The translations under genes were made by a program, and so were the position numbers. Of a stretch of DNA of 64,000 nt, positions 20,559 through 30,294 are shown piece after piece (position 1 is the first letter of the stretch; every line of letters begins with the position of its first letter). The DNA comes from Stutzerimonas xanthomarina DSM 18231 (lineage in GTDB: Bacteria; Pseudomonadota; Gammaproteobacteria; Pseudomonadales; Pseudomonadaceae): NCBI RefSeq assembly GCF_900129835.1, contig NZ_FQXA01000005.1, positions 310,001-374,000 of the forward strand. Reading direction: 5' to 3'. The notes below the pieces were generated by a model. It had not been told where the DNA came from. It did no database searches and saw nothing but the letters and a program-made list of their open reading frames with translations.

Positions 20559-21517
20559 TGTTTGTCGATCCGGAGCGCAGCTACGACCTGATCGGGGACG
20601 TGCATGGTTGTGCCCACACGTTGGCGCATCTGCTCGACCAGCTGGGCTATCGTCGCCACGGTGACGTATGGCGGCATCCGCGCCGGCAAGTGATCTTTCT
20701 CGGCGACATCATCGATCGCGGTCCGCGGATTCGCGAAGCGCTTCATCTCGTCCATGCGATGGTCGAAGCGGAGCAGGCGCACTGCATCATGGGTAATCAC
20801 GAGTTCAACGCGCTGGGCTGGTACATCCCGGCACCGCCAGAGAGCGGCAAAACCTTCGTTCGTGAGCACACGCCGCGCTATGGCAAGCTACTCGAACAGA
20901 CATTCGAGCAGTTCGAGCACTACCCAGATGAGTGGCGCGCCTTTCGCGACTGGTTCATGGAACTGCCGCTGTTTCTGGAAAGCGAGCGCTTTCGCGTGGT
21001 GCACGCCTGCTGGGACAGCGGGGTGATCGATCAGCTGCGCAAACGGCTTAATCGCGCGCGCGTCGATCATGAGTTCCTCCGTGACGCCGCGTTCGCGGAC
21101 GGCTTTGCCGCCAAGGCTCTTGACCGTCTACTCCGAGGCACCGATATGCCTTTGCCGCAAGGGCTTACGCTGACCAGTGCTGAAGGTTTCAAACGCAGCT
21201 TCTTTCGCACCAAATTCTGGGAAGAAGACCCCCAGACGTACGGCGATGTGGTTTTTCAACCCGACGGGTTGCCGGAACATGCGGCGCGAATGCCGCTCAG
21301 CCAAAGCCAGAAAAGCCGCTTGTTCCTTTATGGCCCCGATGAGCCTTTGCTGTTCGTCGGCCATTACTGGCGCAGTGGGACGCCAGCACCAATCCGGTCG
21401 AATCTGGCCTGTCTCGATTACAGCGCGGTAATGTACGGCAAGCTGGTCGCCTATCGGCTCGATGAGGAAACCCGACTCGACCCGGCGAAGTTCGTCTGGG
21501 TGGACGTGGAGCGATAG
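20558..21517 (+). CDS. Calcineurin-like metallophosphoesterase
   Basis: This 319-aa protein shows the dimetal phosphoesterase motifs in order: YDLIGDVHGCAHTL (GDxHG), VIFLGDIIDRGP (GDxxDRG), CIMGNHEFNALGW (GNHE), and later FVGHYWRSG for the distal histidine. It resembles PrpA/PrpB-type serine/threonine or bis(5'-nucleosyl) phosphatases; the substrate is undetermined. The start is GTG at 20558 inside the nadK stop (TAGTG). It is followed directly by the rhomboid gene. The coupling with nadK hints at nucleotide metabolism, but this is only inference. Confidence 0.85.
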   Translation: MFVDPERSYDLIGDVHGCAHTLAHLLDQLGYRRHGDVWRHPRRQVIFLGDIIDRGPRIREALHLVHAMVEAEQAHCIMGNHEFNALGWYIPAPPESGKTFVREHTPRYGKLLEQTFEQFEHYPDEWRAFRDWFMELPLFLESERFRVVHACWDSGVIDQLRKRLNRARVDHEFLRDAAFADGFAAKALDRLLRGTDMPLPQGLTLTSAEGFKRSFFRTKFWEEDPQTYGDVVFQPDGLPEHAARMPLSQSQKSRLFLYGPDEPLLFVGHYWRSGTPAPIRSNLACLDYSAVMYGKLVAYRLDEETRLDPAKFVWVDVER

Positions 21518-22393
21518 ATGAGCATCGTTGAAGCGCTGCGCCTGCCATTGTCGGAAGACCTGAGCGGTTTCATTGCCTTGCTGCGGCGACTGCAGGTGCC
21601 TTGCCGCGTCTCTGAAGAGTCGGGTGAGCAGGTGTTGCGGGTGCCGGCAGAGACCGCAGAACAGGTCCGTGAGCTTTACCAGCGCTACCCACGGGGTGAT
21701 GGTGCTGTAGTAGCCGAACAACCGTCGCGCCGCGCTGGCGGTTTCGTCGCCAGCCTTCGCCGTAGTCCGCTGACTGCAGCGGTGTTAGTGCTGACAATGA
21801 TCGCTGCTGCGATCACCATGCTAGGTGATAACTTCGGCACCATTCGCTGGTTTAACTTCAGCGATTTTCGCATCGATGGTGAGTACGCCTACTTCGCTAC
21901 GCTCGAGCAGACACTCGCTACGGGGGAGTGGTGGCGGCTGGTGACGCCGATCTTCGTACACTTTGGCTTTCTCCACCTGGCGATGAACTCCATGTGGTAT
22001 TGGGAGCTTGGGCGGCGCATCGAATATCGACAGGGCGCGCTGATGTTGCTCGGCCTGACGCTGGTGTTCGGCGTCGTGTCCAATATGGCGCAGTACACCT
22101 ACGGCGGCCCAGGCATATTCGGCGGACTATCGGGCGTCCTGTACGGGTTGCTCGGGCATTGCTGGCTGTTCCAAAAGCTCTCTCCCGATGAGGCCTATCG
22201 GCTGCCGCCCGGCGTTGTGGTGCTGATGCTGGTCTGGCTGGTGGTCTGCCTGACGGGCGTGATCGAAGTGGTGAGCTTCGGCGCATTGGCGATCGCTAAT
22301 GCGGCGCATGTTGGCGGCCTGGTTGCCGGCTGTTTGACCGGCGTTCTCGGCGGGCTGGTGTCCCGTCGCAGAGCGGTGCGGATGGGCGACTGA
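21518..22393 (+). CDS. Rhomboid family intramembrane serine protease (GlpG-like)
   Basis: This 291-aa intramembrane protease begins with a cytoplasmic NRho-like domain (about 1-75). A membrane helix follows near 88-105, then the rhomboid core of about six helices. The catalytic dyad is visible: S205 in GGLSGVLYG and H264 in NAAHVGGLVAG. HFGFLHLAMNSMWYWELGRR supplies the oxyanion-loop and HxxxN region. Its ATG abuts the phosphatase stop (TAG-ATG). GlpG in E. coli cleaves helix-destabilised membrane proteins; substrates here are unknown. Confidence 0.9.
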   Translation: MSIVEALRLPLSEDLSGFIALLRRLQVPCRVSEESGEQVLRVPAETAEQVRELYQRYPRGDGAVVAEQPSRRAGGFVASLRRSPLTAAVLVLTMIAAAITMLGDNFGTIRWFNFSDFRIDGEYAYFATLEQTLATGEWWRLVTPIFVHFGFLHLAMNSMWYWELGRRIEYRQGALMLLGLTLVFGVVSNMAQYTYGGPGIFGGLSGVLYGLLGHCWLFQKLSPDEAYRLPPGVVVLMLVWLVVCLTGVIEVVSFGALAIANAAHVGGLVAGCLTGVLGGLVSRRRAVRMGD

Positions 22394-22464
22394 AAGGCTG
22401 ATCGGTTTTTCCCTAAAGCTGCGCTGCTCGGTAGAATGCGCGCTTGATTCCCTGGGAGCCGGCC

Positions 22465-22740
22465 ATGTCGTCCTTTATCGAAGCTATCGAAAACATCACC
22501 CCCGAAATCTACGAAAACCTGAAAACTGCCGTCGAGCTGGGCAAGTGGAGCGACGGTCGCAAGTTGACGCCCGAGCAGAAAGAAACCTGCCTCGGCGCGA
22601 TGATCGCTTGGGAACTGAGGAACCTGCCGGAAGAGGAGCGCACCGGCTACCTGGGTGGCCAGGAATGTGGCTCCAAGAGCAAGAACAAGACGCCCATCGA
22701 CTCTAGCCTGTTTTCACCCGCTTCCGGGACCCGGCACTGA
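22465..22740 (+). CDS. DUF1315 (YeaC-like) protein
   Basis: This 91-aa cytoplasmic protein contains PEIYENLKTAVELGKWSDGR and LTPEQKETCLGAMIAWE, the conserved core of DUF1315. The function is unknown. GGGAG stands seven bases before the ATG at 22465, which I prefer to the in-frame ATG 21 bases upstream. The promoter-like TAGAAT near 22432 fits. Its stop shares one base with the next start (TGATG), so the two genes are coupled. Confidence 0.8.
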   Translation: MSSFIEAIENITPEIYENLKTAVELGKWSDGRKLTPEQKETCLGAMIAWELRNLPEEERTGYLGGQECGSKSKNKTPIDSSLFSPASGTRH

Positions 22741-23573
22741 TGCTCGAGCTGGGACGCGGCGCGCTGAGCAAGATGTCGATTCAGTTGGGTGAGCAGGCGC
22801 AGTATTCCTTTCGCCTGAACGACACGCTGGTGCCGGTCAATCCGCTGATCGGCAAGACCCTGCGGTTGGAGTACCTGGGTGCCATTCACTGCAGCCACTG
22901 TGGTCGCAAGACCAACAAGAGCTTCAGTCAGGGCTATTGCTACCCCTGCTTCAAGAAGCTGCCGCAGTGCGATATCTGCATCATGAGCCCGGAAAAATGC
23001 CACCACGACTTCGGCACCTGCCGCGATCCGCAGTGGGGCATGGACTTCTGCATGACCGATCACGTGGTGTACCTGGCCAACTCGTCGGGCATCAAGGTCG
23101 GTATCACCCGTGCCACGCAATTGCCAACGCGCTGGCTCGATCAGGGCGCCAGCCAGGCGCTGCCGATCATGCGCGTTGCGACTCGCCAGCAGTCAGGAAT
23201 GGTAGAAGACCTGTTGCGTAGCCAGGTCGCTGATCGCACCAACTGGCGCGCACTGCTCAAGGGTGATGCCGAACCCATCGACCTGATCGAAATACGTGAA
23301 AAGATCTTCGATGCCTGCGCTGAGGGCTTGCGTGAACTGCAACAGCGCTACGGGCTGCAGGCGATCCAGCCAGTGGCCGATGCCGAGGTGCTCGAGATCC
23401 GCTACCCGGTCGAGGCCTACCCGACCAAGATCGTCAGCTTTGATCTGGAAAAGACGCCGGTCGTCGAAGGCACCCTGCGGGGCATTAAGGGTCAATATTT
23501 GATCCTTGATACGGGGGTTATCAATATCCGCAAGTTCACGTCGTATCAAGTGGCCGCAAGCAGCGCAGCGTAG
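22740..23573 (+). CDS. DUF2797 family zinc-binding-type protein
   Basis: This 277-aa protein of unknown function has a dense Cys/His cluster near residues 50-110: HCSHCGRKTNKSF, GYCYPCFKKLPQCDIC, EKCHHDFGTC and DFC, enough for two zinc sites. Downstream is a GIY-YIG-like start (VVYLANSSGIKVGITR) that may indicate a relic nuclease fold, followed by an SH3-like C-terminal segment (GTLRGIKGQYLILDTGVINI). The start at 22740 overlaps the upstream stop. The stop codon TAG at 23571 lies inside the conserved GTAGGGTGG end of an intergenic repeat, so the repeat defines this protein's C-terminus. Confidence 0.8.
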   Translation: MLELGRGALSKMSIQLGEQAQYSFRLNDTLVPVNPLIGKTLRLEYLGAIHCSHCGRKTNKSFSQGYCYPCFKKLPQCDICIMSPEKCHHDFGTCRDPQWGMDFCMTDHVVYLANSSGIKVGITRATQLPTRWLDQGASQALPIMRVATRQQSGMVEDLLRSQVADRTNWRALLKGDAEPIDLIEIREKIFDACAEGLRELQQRYGLQAIQPVADAEVLEIRYPVEAYPTKIVSFDLEKTPVVEGTLRGIKGQYLILDTGVINIRKFTSYQVAASSAA

Positions 23574-23761
23574 GGTGGATCACGCTTCACCGATCCACCG
23601 GGTGGCGATCCACGAGTGGCCATCCACCAAAATGAGCAGCGGCAGATGATCGGTGGATGTAGAAAACGGCATCTACCCATTGCGCCGCTGGCTAATCGCG
23701 TGGTCAAGGACGAACGGACTGGAACAGTGGATACAAAAAGGCCCCGCCGTTTCCACCCTAC
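23570..23761. repeat. Intergenic repeat of GTAGGGTGGA type, inverted ends
   Basis: GTAGGGTGGATCACGCTTCA and CCGATCCACC at 23570-23599 form a hairpin, followed by further GATCCAC/GGTGGAT variants. An opposite-facing end (TTCCACCCTAC) lies at 23751-23761. Such elements are widespread in Pseudomonas intergenic regions. It fills most of the 306-bp gap before pepN, where I see no gene. Confidence 0.7.
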
Positions 23762-23879
23762 AAGTCCGCCGCGACAGGCGCTAAGCTCAGAGTCATCCGC
23801 AGCCCGGCGTCCGGGCTGGTAGTCCATCGCCCATTCCTGCTTGAAGCTTGCCGCTTGAAGCTCAGCCGACGAGGTTTCC

Positions 23880-26537
23880 ATGCGCACCGAACAACCGAAA
23901 GTCATTCATCTCAAGGATTATCAGGTTCCGGATTACCTGATCGATGAAACCCACCTGACCTTCGAGCTGTACGAGGACCGCACCCTGGTGCATGCGCAAC
24001 TGGTCATGCGGCGCAACCCGGACGCCGGTGCCGGTCTGCCGTCCCTGCGGCTAGATGGCCAGGATCTCGAATTGCTGTCCTTGGCAATCAACGACCGACA
24101 GCTCGGCTTGGGCGACTATGAAATTGCTGAAGAAAGCCTGACGCTACAACCCGATGCGGCGAACTTCACCCTCGACAGTACAGTGGTGATTCACCCTGAA
24201 AGCAACACGGCGCTGGAAGGCCTCTACAAATCCGGCAGCATGTTTTGCACCCAATGTGAGGCCGAGGGCTTTCGCAAGATCACCTATTACCTTGACCGCC
24301 CGGATGTGATGAGCACCTTCACCACGACGGTCAGCGCCGAGAAGCAGGCCTATCCGATCCTGCTGTCTAACGGCAACCCGCTCGCGAGCGGCGAAGAAGA
24401 CGACGGCCGTCATTGGGCGACTTGGGAAGATCCGTTCAAAAAGCCGGCCTATCTGTTCGCCCTGGTGGCCGGCGACCTCTGGTGCGTCGAGGACAGCTTC
24501 ACCACTATGACGGGTCGCAACGTGGCGCTGCGCATTTACGTCGAGCCCGAGAACATCGACAAGTGCCAGCACGCCATGGACAGCCTGAAGAAGTCCATGA
24601 AGTGGGACGAAAAAGCCTATGGTCGTGAATACGACCTGGACATCTTCATGATCGTTGCGGTCAACGATTTCAACATGGGCGCCATGGAAAACAAGGGCCT
24701 CAACATCTTCAACTCCAGCGCCGTGCTGGCTCGCGCCGAAACGGCCACCGATGCAGCCCACCAGCGCGTTGAGGCAATCGTCGCTCACGAGTATTTCCAT
24801 AACTGGTCCGGTAACCGCGTGACCTGCCGTGATTGGTTCCAGCTGTCGCTCAAGGAAGGCTTCACCGTTTTCCGCGATTCGCAGTTCTCCGCTGACATGA
24901 ACTCGCCGACCGTCAAGCGCGTCGAGGATGTGTCCTACCTGCGTACTCACCAGTTCGCCGAGGATGCCGGCCCGATGGCCCACTCGGTGCGCCCGGAATC
25001 CTTCATCGAGATCTCCAACTTCTACACCCTGACCGTTTACGAGAAGGGCGCTGAAGTGGTGCGCATGATCCAGACGCTGCTGGGTGAAGAGGGCTTCCGC
25101 AAAGGCAGCGATCTCTACTTCGAGCGGCACGATGGCCAGGCGGTGACCGTCGATGATTTCGTCAAGGCGATGGAAGACGCCAATGGTGCCGACCTGACGC
25201 AGTTCAAACGCTGGTACAGCCAGGCGGGCACGCCGCGACTGGCCGTCAGTGAGCAGTACGACGCCGCCGCAAAAACCTACAGCCTGACATTCCGCCAAAG
25301 CTGCCCGCCAACGCCGGGGCAAAGCGAGAAGCTGGCGTTTGTCATCCCAGTTTCGCTGGGCCTGCTGGATGGGCAGGGCGACGAGATTGCACTACGCCTG
25401 CAAGGTGAAGACGCACCGGTCGGTACCACCCGCGTGCTGGCCGTCGACCAGCCCGAACAGACCTTCACCTTTATCGATGTGCCGGAGCAACCATTGCCTT
25501 CGCTGCTGCGTGGTTTCTCCGCGCCGGTGAAGCTGGACTTCCCCTACAACCGCGATCAGCTGATGTTCCTGATGCAGCATGACTTCGACGGCTTCAACCG
25601 CTGGGAAGCGGGCCAGCAGCTGTCGGTGCAGGTGCTGCAGGAGATGATCGGCCAGCACCAGCGCGGCGAAGCGCTGCAGCTTGATCAGCGTCTGGTCGCT
25701 GCACTGCGCAGCCAGCTCGAGGACGAAAGCCTCGATCAGGCGATGGTCGCGGAAATGCTGTCGCTGCCGAGCGAGGCCTACCTGACCGAGATCAGCGAGA
25801 TCGCCGATGTCGATGCCATTCACGCCGCGCGTGACTTCGCTCGCCAGAGCATCGCCACCGCATTGTTCGAGCTGTTCTGGAAGCGTTACCAGGCCAATCG
25901 CGAGGTGTCGCGTCAGACGCCTTATGTCGCCGAAGCCAGCCATTTTGCTCGTCGCGCCTTGCAGAACATTGCGCTGTCGTACCTGATGCTGAGCGGCAAG
26001 CTGGACGTGGTGGCTGCCTGCGTCGACCAGTTCGAGCAGGCGGATAACATGACCGAGCGCCTGACGGCATTGGCGGTATTGGTCAATTCGGGCTTCGAGG
26101 CCGAGCGCGACAAGGCACTGGCTTCGTTCGCCGAGCACTTCAAGGACAACCCGCTGGTCATGGATCAGTGGTTCAGCGTCCAGGCCGGCAATACGCAACC
26201 GGGTGGTCTGGAGCGCGTCCAGCATCTGATGCAGCACCCGGCGTTCACGCTGAAGAATCCGAACAAGGTGCGTGCGCTGATCGGCGCCTTCGCCAATCAG
26301 AATCTGGTCAACTTCCACCGGGCCGATGGCGCGGGTTACCGCTTCCTCGCTGACCAGGTCATTGTGCTCAACAAGCTCAATCCGCAAATCGCTTCACGGC
26401 TGCTGGCGCCGTTGACCCGCTGGCGCAAGTACGATGGTGGTCGTCAGGGACTGATGAAGACCGAGCTGGAGCGCATCCTGGCGTCCGGTGAGTTGTCGAG
26501 TGATGTCTACGAGGTGGTGAGCAAGAGCCTTGCCTGA
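23880..26537 (+). CDS. pepN: Aminopeptidase N (M1 family)
   Basis: PepN is a cytoplasmic zinc aminopeptidase with broad specificity. It has 885 aa, similar to E. coli PepN (870). The exopeptidase motif GAMEN is at 267-271. The zinc motif HEYFH gives H303, E304 and H307, with the third ligand E326 in SLKEGFTVF. The N-terminal beta domain, the thermolysin-like domain, a small beta domain (about 450-550) and the large helical C-terminal domain follow in the usual order. GACGAGG lies before the ATG. The gene stands alone, with a repeat upstream and a strong terminator downstream. Confidence 0.97.
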   Translation: MRTEQPKVIHLKDYQVPDYLIDETHLTFELYEDRTLVHAQLVMRRNPDAGAGLPSLRLDGQDLELLSLAINDRQLGLGDYEIAEESLTLQPDAANFTLDSTVVIHPESNTALEGLYKSGSMFCTQCEAEGFRKITYYLDRPDVMSTFTTTVSAEKQAYPILLSNGNPLASGEEDDGRHWATWEDPFKKPAYLFALVAGDLWCVEDSFTTMTGRNVALRIYVEPENIDKCQHAMDSLKKSMKWDEKAYGREYDLDIFMIVAVNDFNMGAMENKGLNIFNSSAVLARAETATDAAHQRVEAIVAHEYFHNWSGNRVTCRDWFQLSLKEGFTVFRDSQFSADMNSPTVKRVEDVSYLRTHQFAEDAGPMAHSVRPESFIEISNFYTLTVYEKGAEVVRMIQTLLGEEGFRKGSDLYFERHDGQAVTVDDFVKAMEDANGADLTQFKRWYSQAGTPRLAVSEQYDAAAKTYSLTFRQSCPPTPGQSEKLAFVIPVSLGLLDGQGDEIALRLQGEDAPVGTTRVLAVDQPEQTFTFIDVPEQPLPSLLRGFSAPVKLDFPYNRDQLMFLMQHDFDGFNRWEAGQQLSVQVLQEMIGQHQRGEALQLDQRLVAALRSQLEDESLDQAMVAEMLSLPSEAYLTEISEIADVDAIHAARDFARQSIATALFELFWKRYQANREVSRQTPYVAEASHFARRALQNIALSYLMLSGKLDVVAACVDQFEQADNMTERLTALAVLVNSGFEAERDKALASFAEHFKDNPLVMDQWFSVQAGNTQPGGLERVQHLMQHPAFTLKNPNKVRALIGAFANQNLVNFHRADGAGYRFLADQVIVLNKLNPQIASRLLAPLTRWRKYDGGRQGLMKTELERILASGELSSDVYEVVSKSLA

Positions 26538-26568
26538 TCAGGGCTGCGGCTCGAGTCAATGAGTGACG

Positions 26569-26597
26569 AAAATCCCGCGCTTGGCGCGGGATTTTTT
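26569..26597 (+). terminator. Terminator after pepN
   Basis: AAAATCCCGCGC pairs with GCGCGGGATTTT across a 3-nt loop, with a T run. It follows the pepN stop by 30 bp. The remaining bases up to 26822 hold no gene; an AT-rich stretch (about 26795-26812) likely contains the promoter of the next operon. Confidence 0.88.
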
Positions 26598-26822
26598 GTT
26601 TTCAGAAGGGCTAGCCAGTCGCGATCAGACATCCCCTTCCAATGCTGGAAGAGAAGGGCGCCAAGCGCCGTGCCATAAGGCATACCTATCACGCAACATC
26701 ATTGAGCCATGCTTAACAAAACATAACGTCCAGCCAATTGCCGCCGCTTTCGAAAGCCCTATAGCATGGCCTCGCCTGCCTTCCTATGCAGGCCTTACCT
26801 AATAAGAATAAAGGGGGTATGT

Positions 26823-27914
26823 ATGAGTGAGCCCGTCATGTGGCGCACACCGGTTGGCCGCGTGGAAAAAACGACCCGCACGCCGATGTTCCGTAGTCAA
26901 TCGCCGCTGGCAAGAACGCTCTCGCTCTGCAGTGTTCTCTCCATCCTGTTTCTAGCTGCGCCTGCTCAGGCCCAAAGCCCTGCCGAGCCAGGCGTTCGCT
27001 ATGCGATCGAATCGCAGAAAGCCGCCACCAGCTTACTGCTCGATATTGCCCATGCTGGCAAACGTCTGGTTGCAGCCGGTGATCGCGGCCACATCCTTTA
27101 TTCCGACGACGGCGGTTCCAGCTGGACCCAAGCCAAGGTGCCCACCCGGCAGCTGCTGACGGCGGTGTATTTCGCTGACGAGCAGCACGGCTGGGCGGTC
27201 GGTCACGACGCGCTGATCCTTGGCACCACGGACGGTGGTCAGACCTGGGCGCAGCAGTACGAGAACCGCGAGGGTGAGGTGCCGCTGCTCGACGTCTGGT
27301 TCGAGAATCCGCAGCACGGTTTCGCCACCGGCGCTTACGGCGTGTTGCTGGAAACCACCGACGGCGGCAAGAACTGGGAAGACGTTGCCGACCGCCTGGA
27401 CAACGAGGACGGCTCCCACCTCAATGCCATCGCCGAGATTCCCGGGTCCGGCCTGTTCATCGTCGGCGAGATGGGCGGCATGTTCCGCTCCGCTGACATG
27501 GGCGAAACCTGGGAACGCGTCGAGTCGCCCTATCAGGGCTCGTTCTTCGGCGTGGTTGGCGGCGGCGAGCCGGGTGTCGTCGTCGCGTTTGGCCTGCGCG
27601 GCAACCTGTTCCGCTCAACCGATTTCGGCGACAGCTGGCACGCGATCGAGCTGCTGGACGACGGTGATGCTGTCGAATCGGGTCTGGCTGATGGTAACCG
27701 GCTGGCCGATGGACGCATCGTCGTAGTCGGCCATGGTGGCACGGTGCTCAGCAGCGAGGACGACGGACAAAGCTTCAAGCTGTTCAGCCGGCCTGACCGG
27801 CGCTCCTTGTCGGGCGTCGTCGGCAACCCGGATGGCAATCTGGTCCTCGTCGGGCAGAGCGGCGTCCGGATCGTTTCGCCGATCGGCGCCAACCTGCCTG
27901 CACAACAACAATAA
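26823..27914 (+). CDS. Exported YCF48/BNR-repeat beta-propeller protein
   Basis: This 363-aa protein carries an N-terminal export signal (hydrophobic about 29-48, ending APAQAQS). At least five BNR/YCF48-like blades follow, marked by repeated S/T-x-D-G-G-x-x-W units: SDDGGSSWTQ, TTDGGQTWAQ, TTDGGKNWED, SADMGETWER, STDFGDSWHA. It is predicted to be a periplasmic propeller. The next gene, 12 bp on, encodes an RND/MMPL exporter; this pairing recurs in proteobacteria and suggests the propeller is a periplasmic accessory of the transporter. AAAGGGGG precedes the ATG at 26823. Function is inferred from context. Confidence 0.8.
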   Translation: MSEPVMWRTPVGRVEKTTRTPMFRSQSPLARTLSLCSVLSILFLAAPAQAQSPAEPGVRYAIESQKAATSLLLDIAHAGKRLVAAGDRGHILYSDDGGSSWTQAKVPTRQLLTAVYFADEQHGWAVGHDALILGTTDGGQTWAQQYENREGEVPLLDVWFENPQHGFATGAYGVLLETTDGGKNWEDVADRLDNEDGSHLNAIAEIPGSGLFIVGEMGGMFRSADMGETWERVESPYQGSFFGVVGGGEPGVVVAFGLRGNLFRSTDFGDSWHAIELLDDGDAVESGLADGNRLADGRIVVVGHGGTVLSSEDDGQSFKLFSRPDRRSLSGVVGNPDGNLVLVGQSGVRIVSPIGANLPAQQQ

Positions 27915-27926
27915 GCCGGAGCCAAC

Positions 27927-30281
27927 ATGACCAAGCATCAGCAGAAGCCGGCGTCTTTTCTCGAGCGCCTGATATTCAATAATCGACCGGCAGTGATCCT
28001 TGTCTGCCTATTGATCAGCGTGTTCCTGTTCTACCAGGCTGCCCAAGTTCGTCCTTCGACCAGCTTCGAAAAGATGATCCCGCTGGGGCATCCCTACATT
28101 CAGAACATGCTCCAGCATCGCGATGATCTGGCAAACCTGGGCAACACGGTGCGGATCTCCGTGGCAGCCAAGGACGGCGACATCTTCGCCAAGGACTACA
28201 TGGAAACGCTGCGTCAGATCCATGACGAAGTGTTCTATATCCAGGGTGTCGACCGCTCCAACATGAAGTCGCTGTGGAGTCCCAGCGTCCGCTGGACCGA
28301 GGTGACAGAGCAAGGCTTCGCCGGCGGTGAGGTCATTCCGCAGACCTATGACGGGTCGCCGGAAAGTCTCGATGACCTTCGCAGCAACATCCTCAAATCC
28401 GGGCAGGTCGGTCGTCTGGTTGCCAACGACTTCAAGTCCAGCATCATCGACGTGCCGCTGATGGAGTCTTATTCGGACCCCGAAGACCGCGGCAAGCAGA
28501 TCAAGCTCGACTACCAGCAATTTTCTCACGAGCTGGAAGAGAAGATTCGCGACAAGTACGAGGCGCAGAATCCGAACGTGGAGATTCACATCATCGGCTT
28601 CGCCAAGAAGGTCGGTGATCTGATTGATGGTCTGGTCGGCGTCGCGCTGTTCTTCTTTGTCGCCATTGGTATCACGCTGGCTCTGCTGCTGTGGTTCACC
28701 CGCTGCGTCAAGAGCACCATCGCGGTGGTGGTGACCACCCTGATTGCGGTGGCCTGGCAGCTTGGTCTGCTGCACACCTTGGGCTTCGGGCTCGATCCCT
28801 ATTCGATGCTGGTGCCCTTCCTGGTATTCGCCATCGGTATTTCCCACGGCGTGCAGAAAATCAACGGCATCGCCATGGCTTCCGGCGAAACCGACGATCC
28901 GCTGGCAGCCGCGCGGATGGCATTCCGCCAACTGTTCATCCCCGGCATGGTGGCGCTGGCCTCCGACGCCGTCGGCTTCGTGACCCTGCTGTTGATCGAT
29001 ATCGGGGTAATCCGCGAACTGGCAATCGGTGCTTCGCTGGGCGTGGCGGTCATCATCCTGACCAACCTGATCCTGTTGCCGGTGGCGATTTCCTACATGG
29101 GCATCAGCCAGCGCGCAGTCAAGCAGGCTCGAGAGGAGGCCGCACGCAACCACCCGTTCTGGCGTCTGCTGTCCAACTTTGCCAACCCGATCGTCGCGCC
29201 AATCTCCATTGTGATCGCGCTGCTCGCCGTGGGTGGAGGGCTCTGGTACGGACAGAACCTGAAGATCGGCGATCTCGACCAGGGCGCACCGGAACTGCAC
29301 CCGGATTCGCGCTACAACCTCGACAACGATTTCGTCATCAGCAACTACTCGACCAGTTCGGACGTGCTGGTGGTGATGGTGAAAACGGCGCCAGAGGGCT
29401 GCGCTCATTACGACACGCTCGCCGCCATGGACGAGCTGATGTGGAAAATGGAAAACACCGAGGGTGTGCAGTCGGCGGTGTCGATGGTTACCGTGGCGCG
29501 GCAAAGCATCAAGGGCATGAACGAGGGCAGCCTGAAGTGGGAGACGCTGTCGCGTAACCAGTTCGTACTGAACAGCTCCATTGCTCGTGCCGAAGGCATG
29601 TACAACAGCGATTGCTCTCTGGCGCCGGTGCTGGTGTTCCTCAATGACCACAAAGCCGAGACGCTGGAGCATGTGGTGTCCGCGGCCCGCGAGTTCGCTG
29701 AGGAAAACAACCGCGAAGGTTTGGAGTTCGTCCTGGCTGCGGGCAACGCCGGTATCGAAGCAGCGACCAACGAAGTCATTGCCGCCTCTGAAACCACCAT
29801 GCTGATTGCGGTCTACGCTGCGGTGAGCTTCATGTGCCTGCTGACCTTCCGCTCCGTCGCGGCAACTCTGTGTATTGTTCTGCCGCTGGTGCTGACCTCC
29901 ATTCTCGGCAACGCACTGATGGCCTTTATGGGGATTGGCGTAAAAGTCGCGACGCTGCCGGTGATTGCACTCGGGGTGGGTATCGGTGTGGACTACGGCA
30001 TCTATATCTACAGCCGTCTGGAATCCTACCTGCGCCAAGGCATGACGTTGCAGGATGCCTATTACGAGACCCTGAAATCGACGGGCAAGGCGGTGATCTT
30101 CACCGGTATCTGCCTGGCGATCGGCGTGTTCACCTGGGTGTTCTCAGCGATCAAGTTCCAGGCGGACATGGGCCTGATGCTGACCTTCATGTTCCTCTGG
30201 AACATGGTCGGCGCGATCTGGCTGCTGCCTGCACTGGCGCGCTTCCTGATCAAACCGGAGAAGCTGCGGCAGAAGGTGTGA
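27927..30281 (+). CDS. RND superfamily exporter, MMPL/HpnN-like
   Basis: This 784-aa inner-membrane transporter has 12 helices in two similar halves. One helix is at about 23-40, then a periplasmic domain to about 230, then five helices (about 230-400, including VPFLVFAIGISHGVQKINGI). The second half repeats the plan from about 425, with LPVIALGVGIGVDYGIYIYS as the RND proton-relay helix. The length matches MMPL-type lipid or hopanoid exporters rather than AcrB (about 1050 aa). It pairs with the YCF48-like propeller upstream (GGAG 7-8 bases before the ATG) and ends in a very strong terminator. The substrate is probably hydrophobic but unknown. Confidence 0.85.
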   Translation: MTKHQQKPASFLERLIFNNRPAVILVCLLISVFLFYQAAQVRPSTSFEKMIPLGHPYIQNMLQHRDDLANLGNTVRISVAAKDGDIFAKDYMETLRQIHDEVFYIQGVDRSNMKSLWSPSVRWTEVTEQGFAGGEVIPQTYDGSPESLDDLRSNILKSGQVGRLVANDFKSSIIDVPLMESYSDPEDRGKQIKLDYQQFSHELEEKIRDKYEAQNPNVEIHIIGFAKKVGDLIDGLVGVALFFFVAIGITLALLLWFTRCVKSTIAVVVTTLIAVAWQLGLLHTLGFGLDPYSMLVPFLVFAIGISHGVQKINGIAMASGETDDPLAAARMAFRQLFIPGMVALASDAVGFVTLLLIDIGVIRELAIGASLGVAVIILTNLILLPVAISYMGISQRAVKQAREEAARNHPFWRLLSNFANPIVAPISIVIALLAVGGGLWYGQNLKIGDLDQGAPELHPDSRYNLDNDFVISNYSTSSDVLVVMVKTAPEGCAHYDTLAAMDELMWKMENTEGVQSAVSMVTVARQSIKGMNEGSLKWETLSRNQFVLNSSIARAEGMYNSDCSLAPVLVFLNDHKAETLEHVVSAAREFAEENNREGLEFVLAAGNAGIEAATNEVIAASETTMLIAVYAAVSFMCLLTFRSVAATLCIVLPLVLTSILGNALMAFMGIGVKVATLPVIALGVGIGVDYGIYIYSRLESYLRQGMTLQDAYYETLKSTGKAVIFTGICLAIGVFTWVFSAIKFQADMGLMLTFMFLWNMVGAIWLLPALARFLIKPEKLRQKV

Positions 30282-30294
30282 TGCTCGATCCGTG

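Noticed and set aside
24144..25322. Minus-strand open frame (about 392 codons) inside pepN
   Set aside because: It is a shadow of pepN, which has all M1 peptidase motifs.
28008..30038. Long minus-strand open frame (about 676 codons) across the RND exporter gene
   Set aside because: It is His/Gln/Arg-rich, has no domain pattern, and mirrors the high-GC codon use of the real gene on the plus strand.
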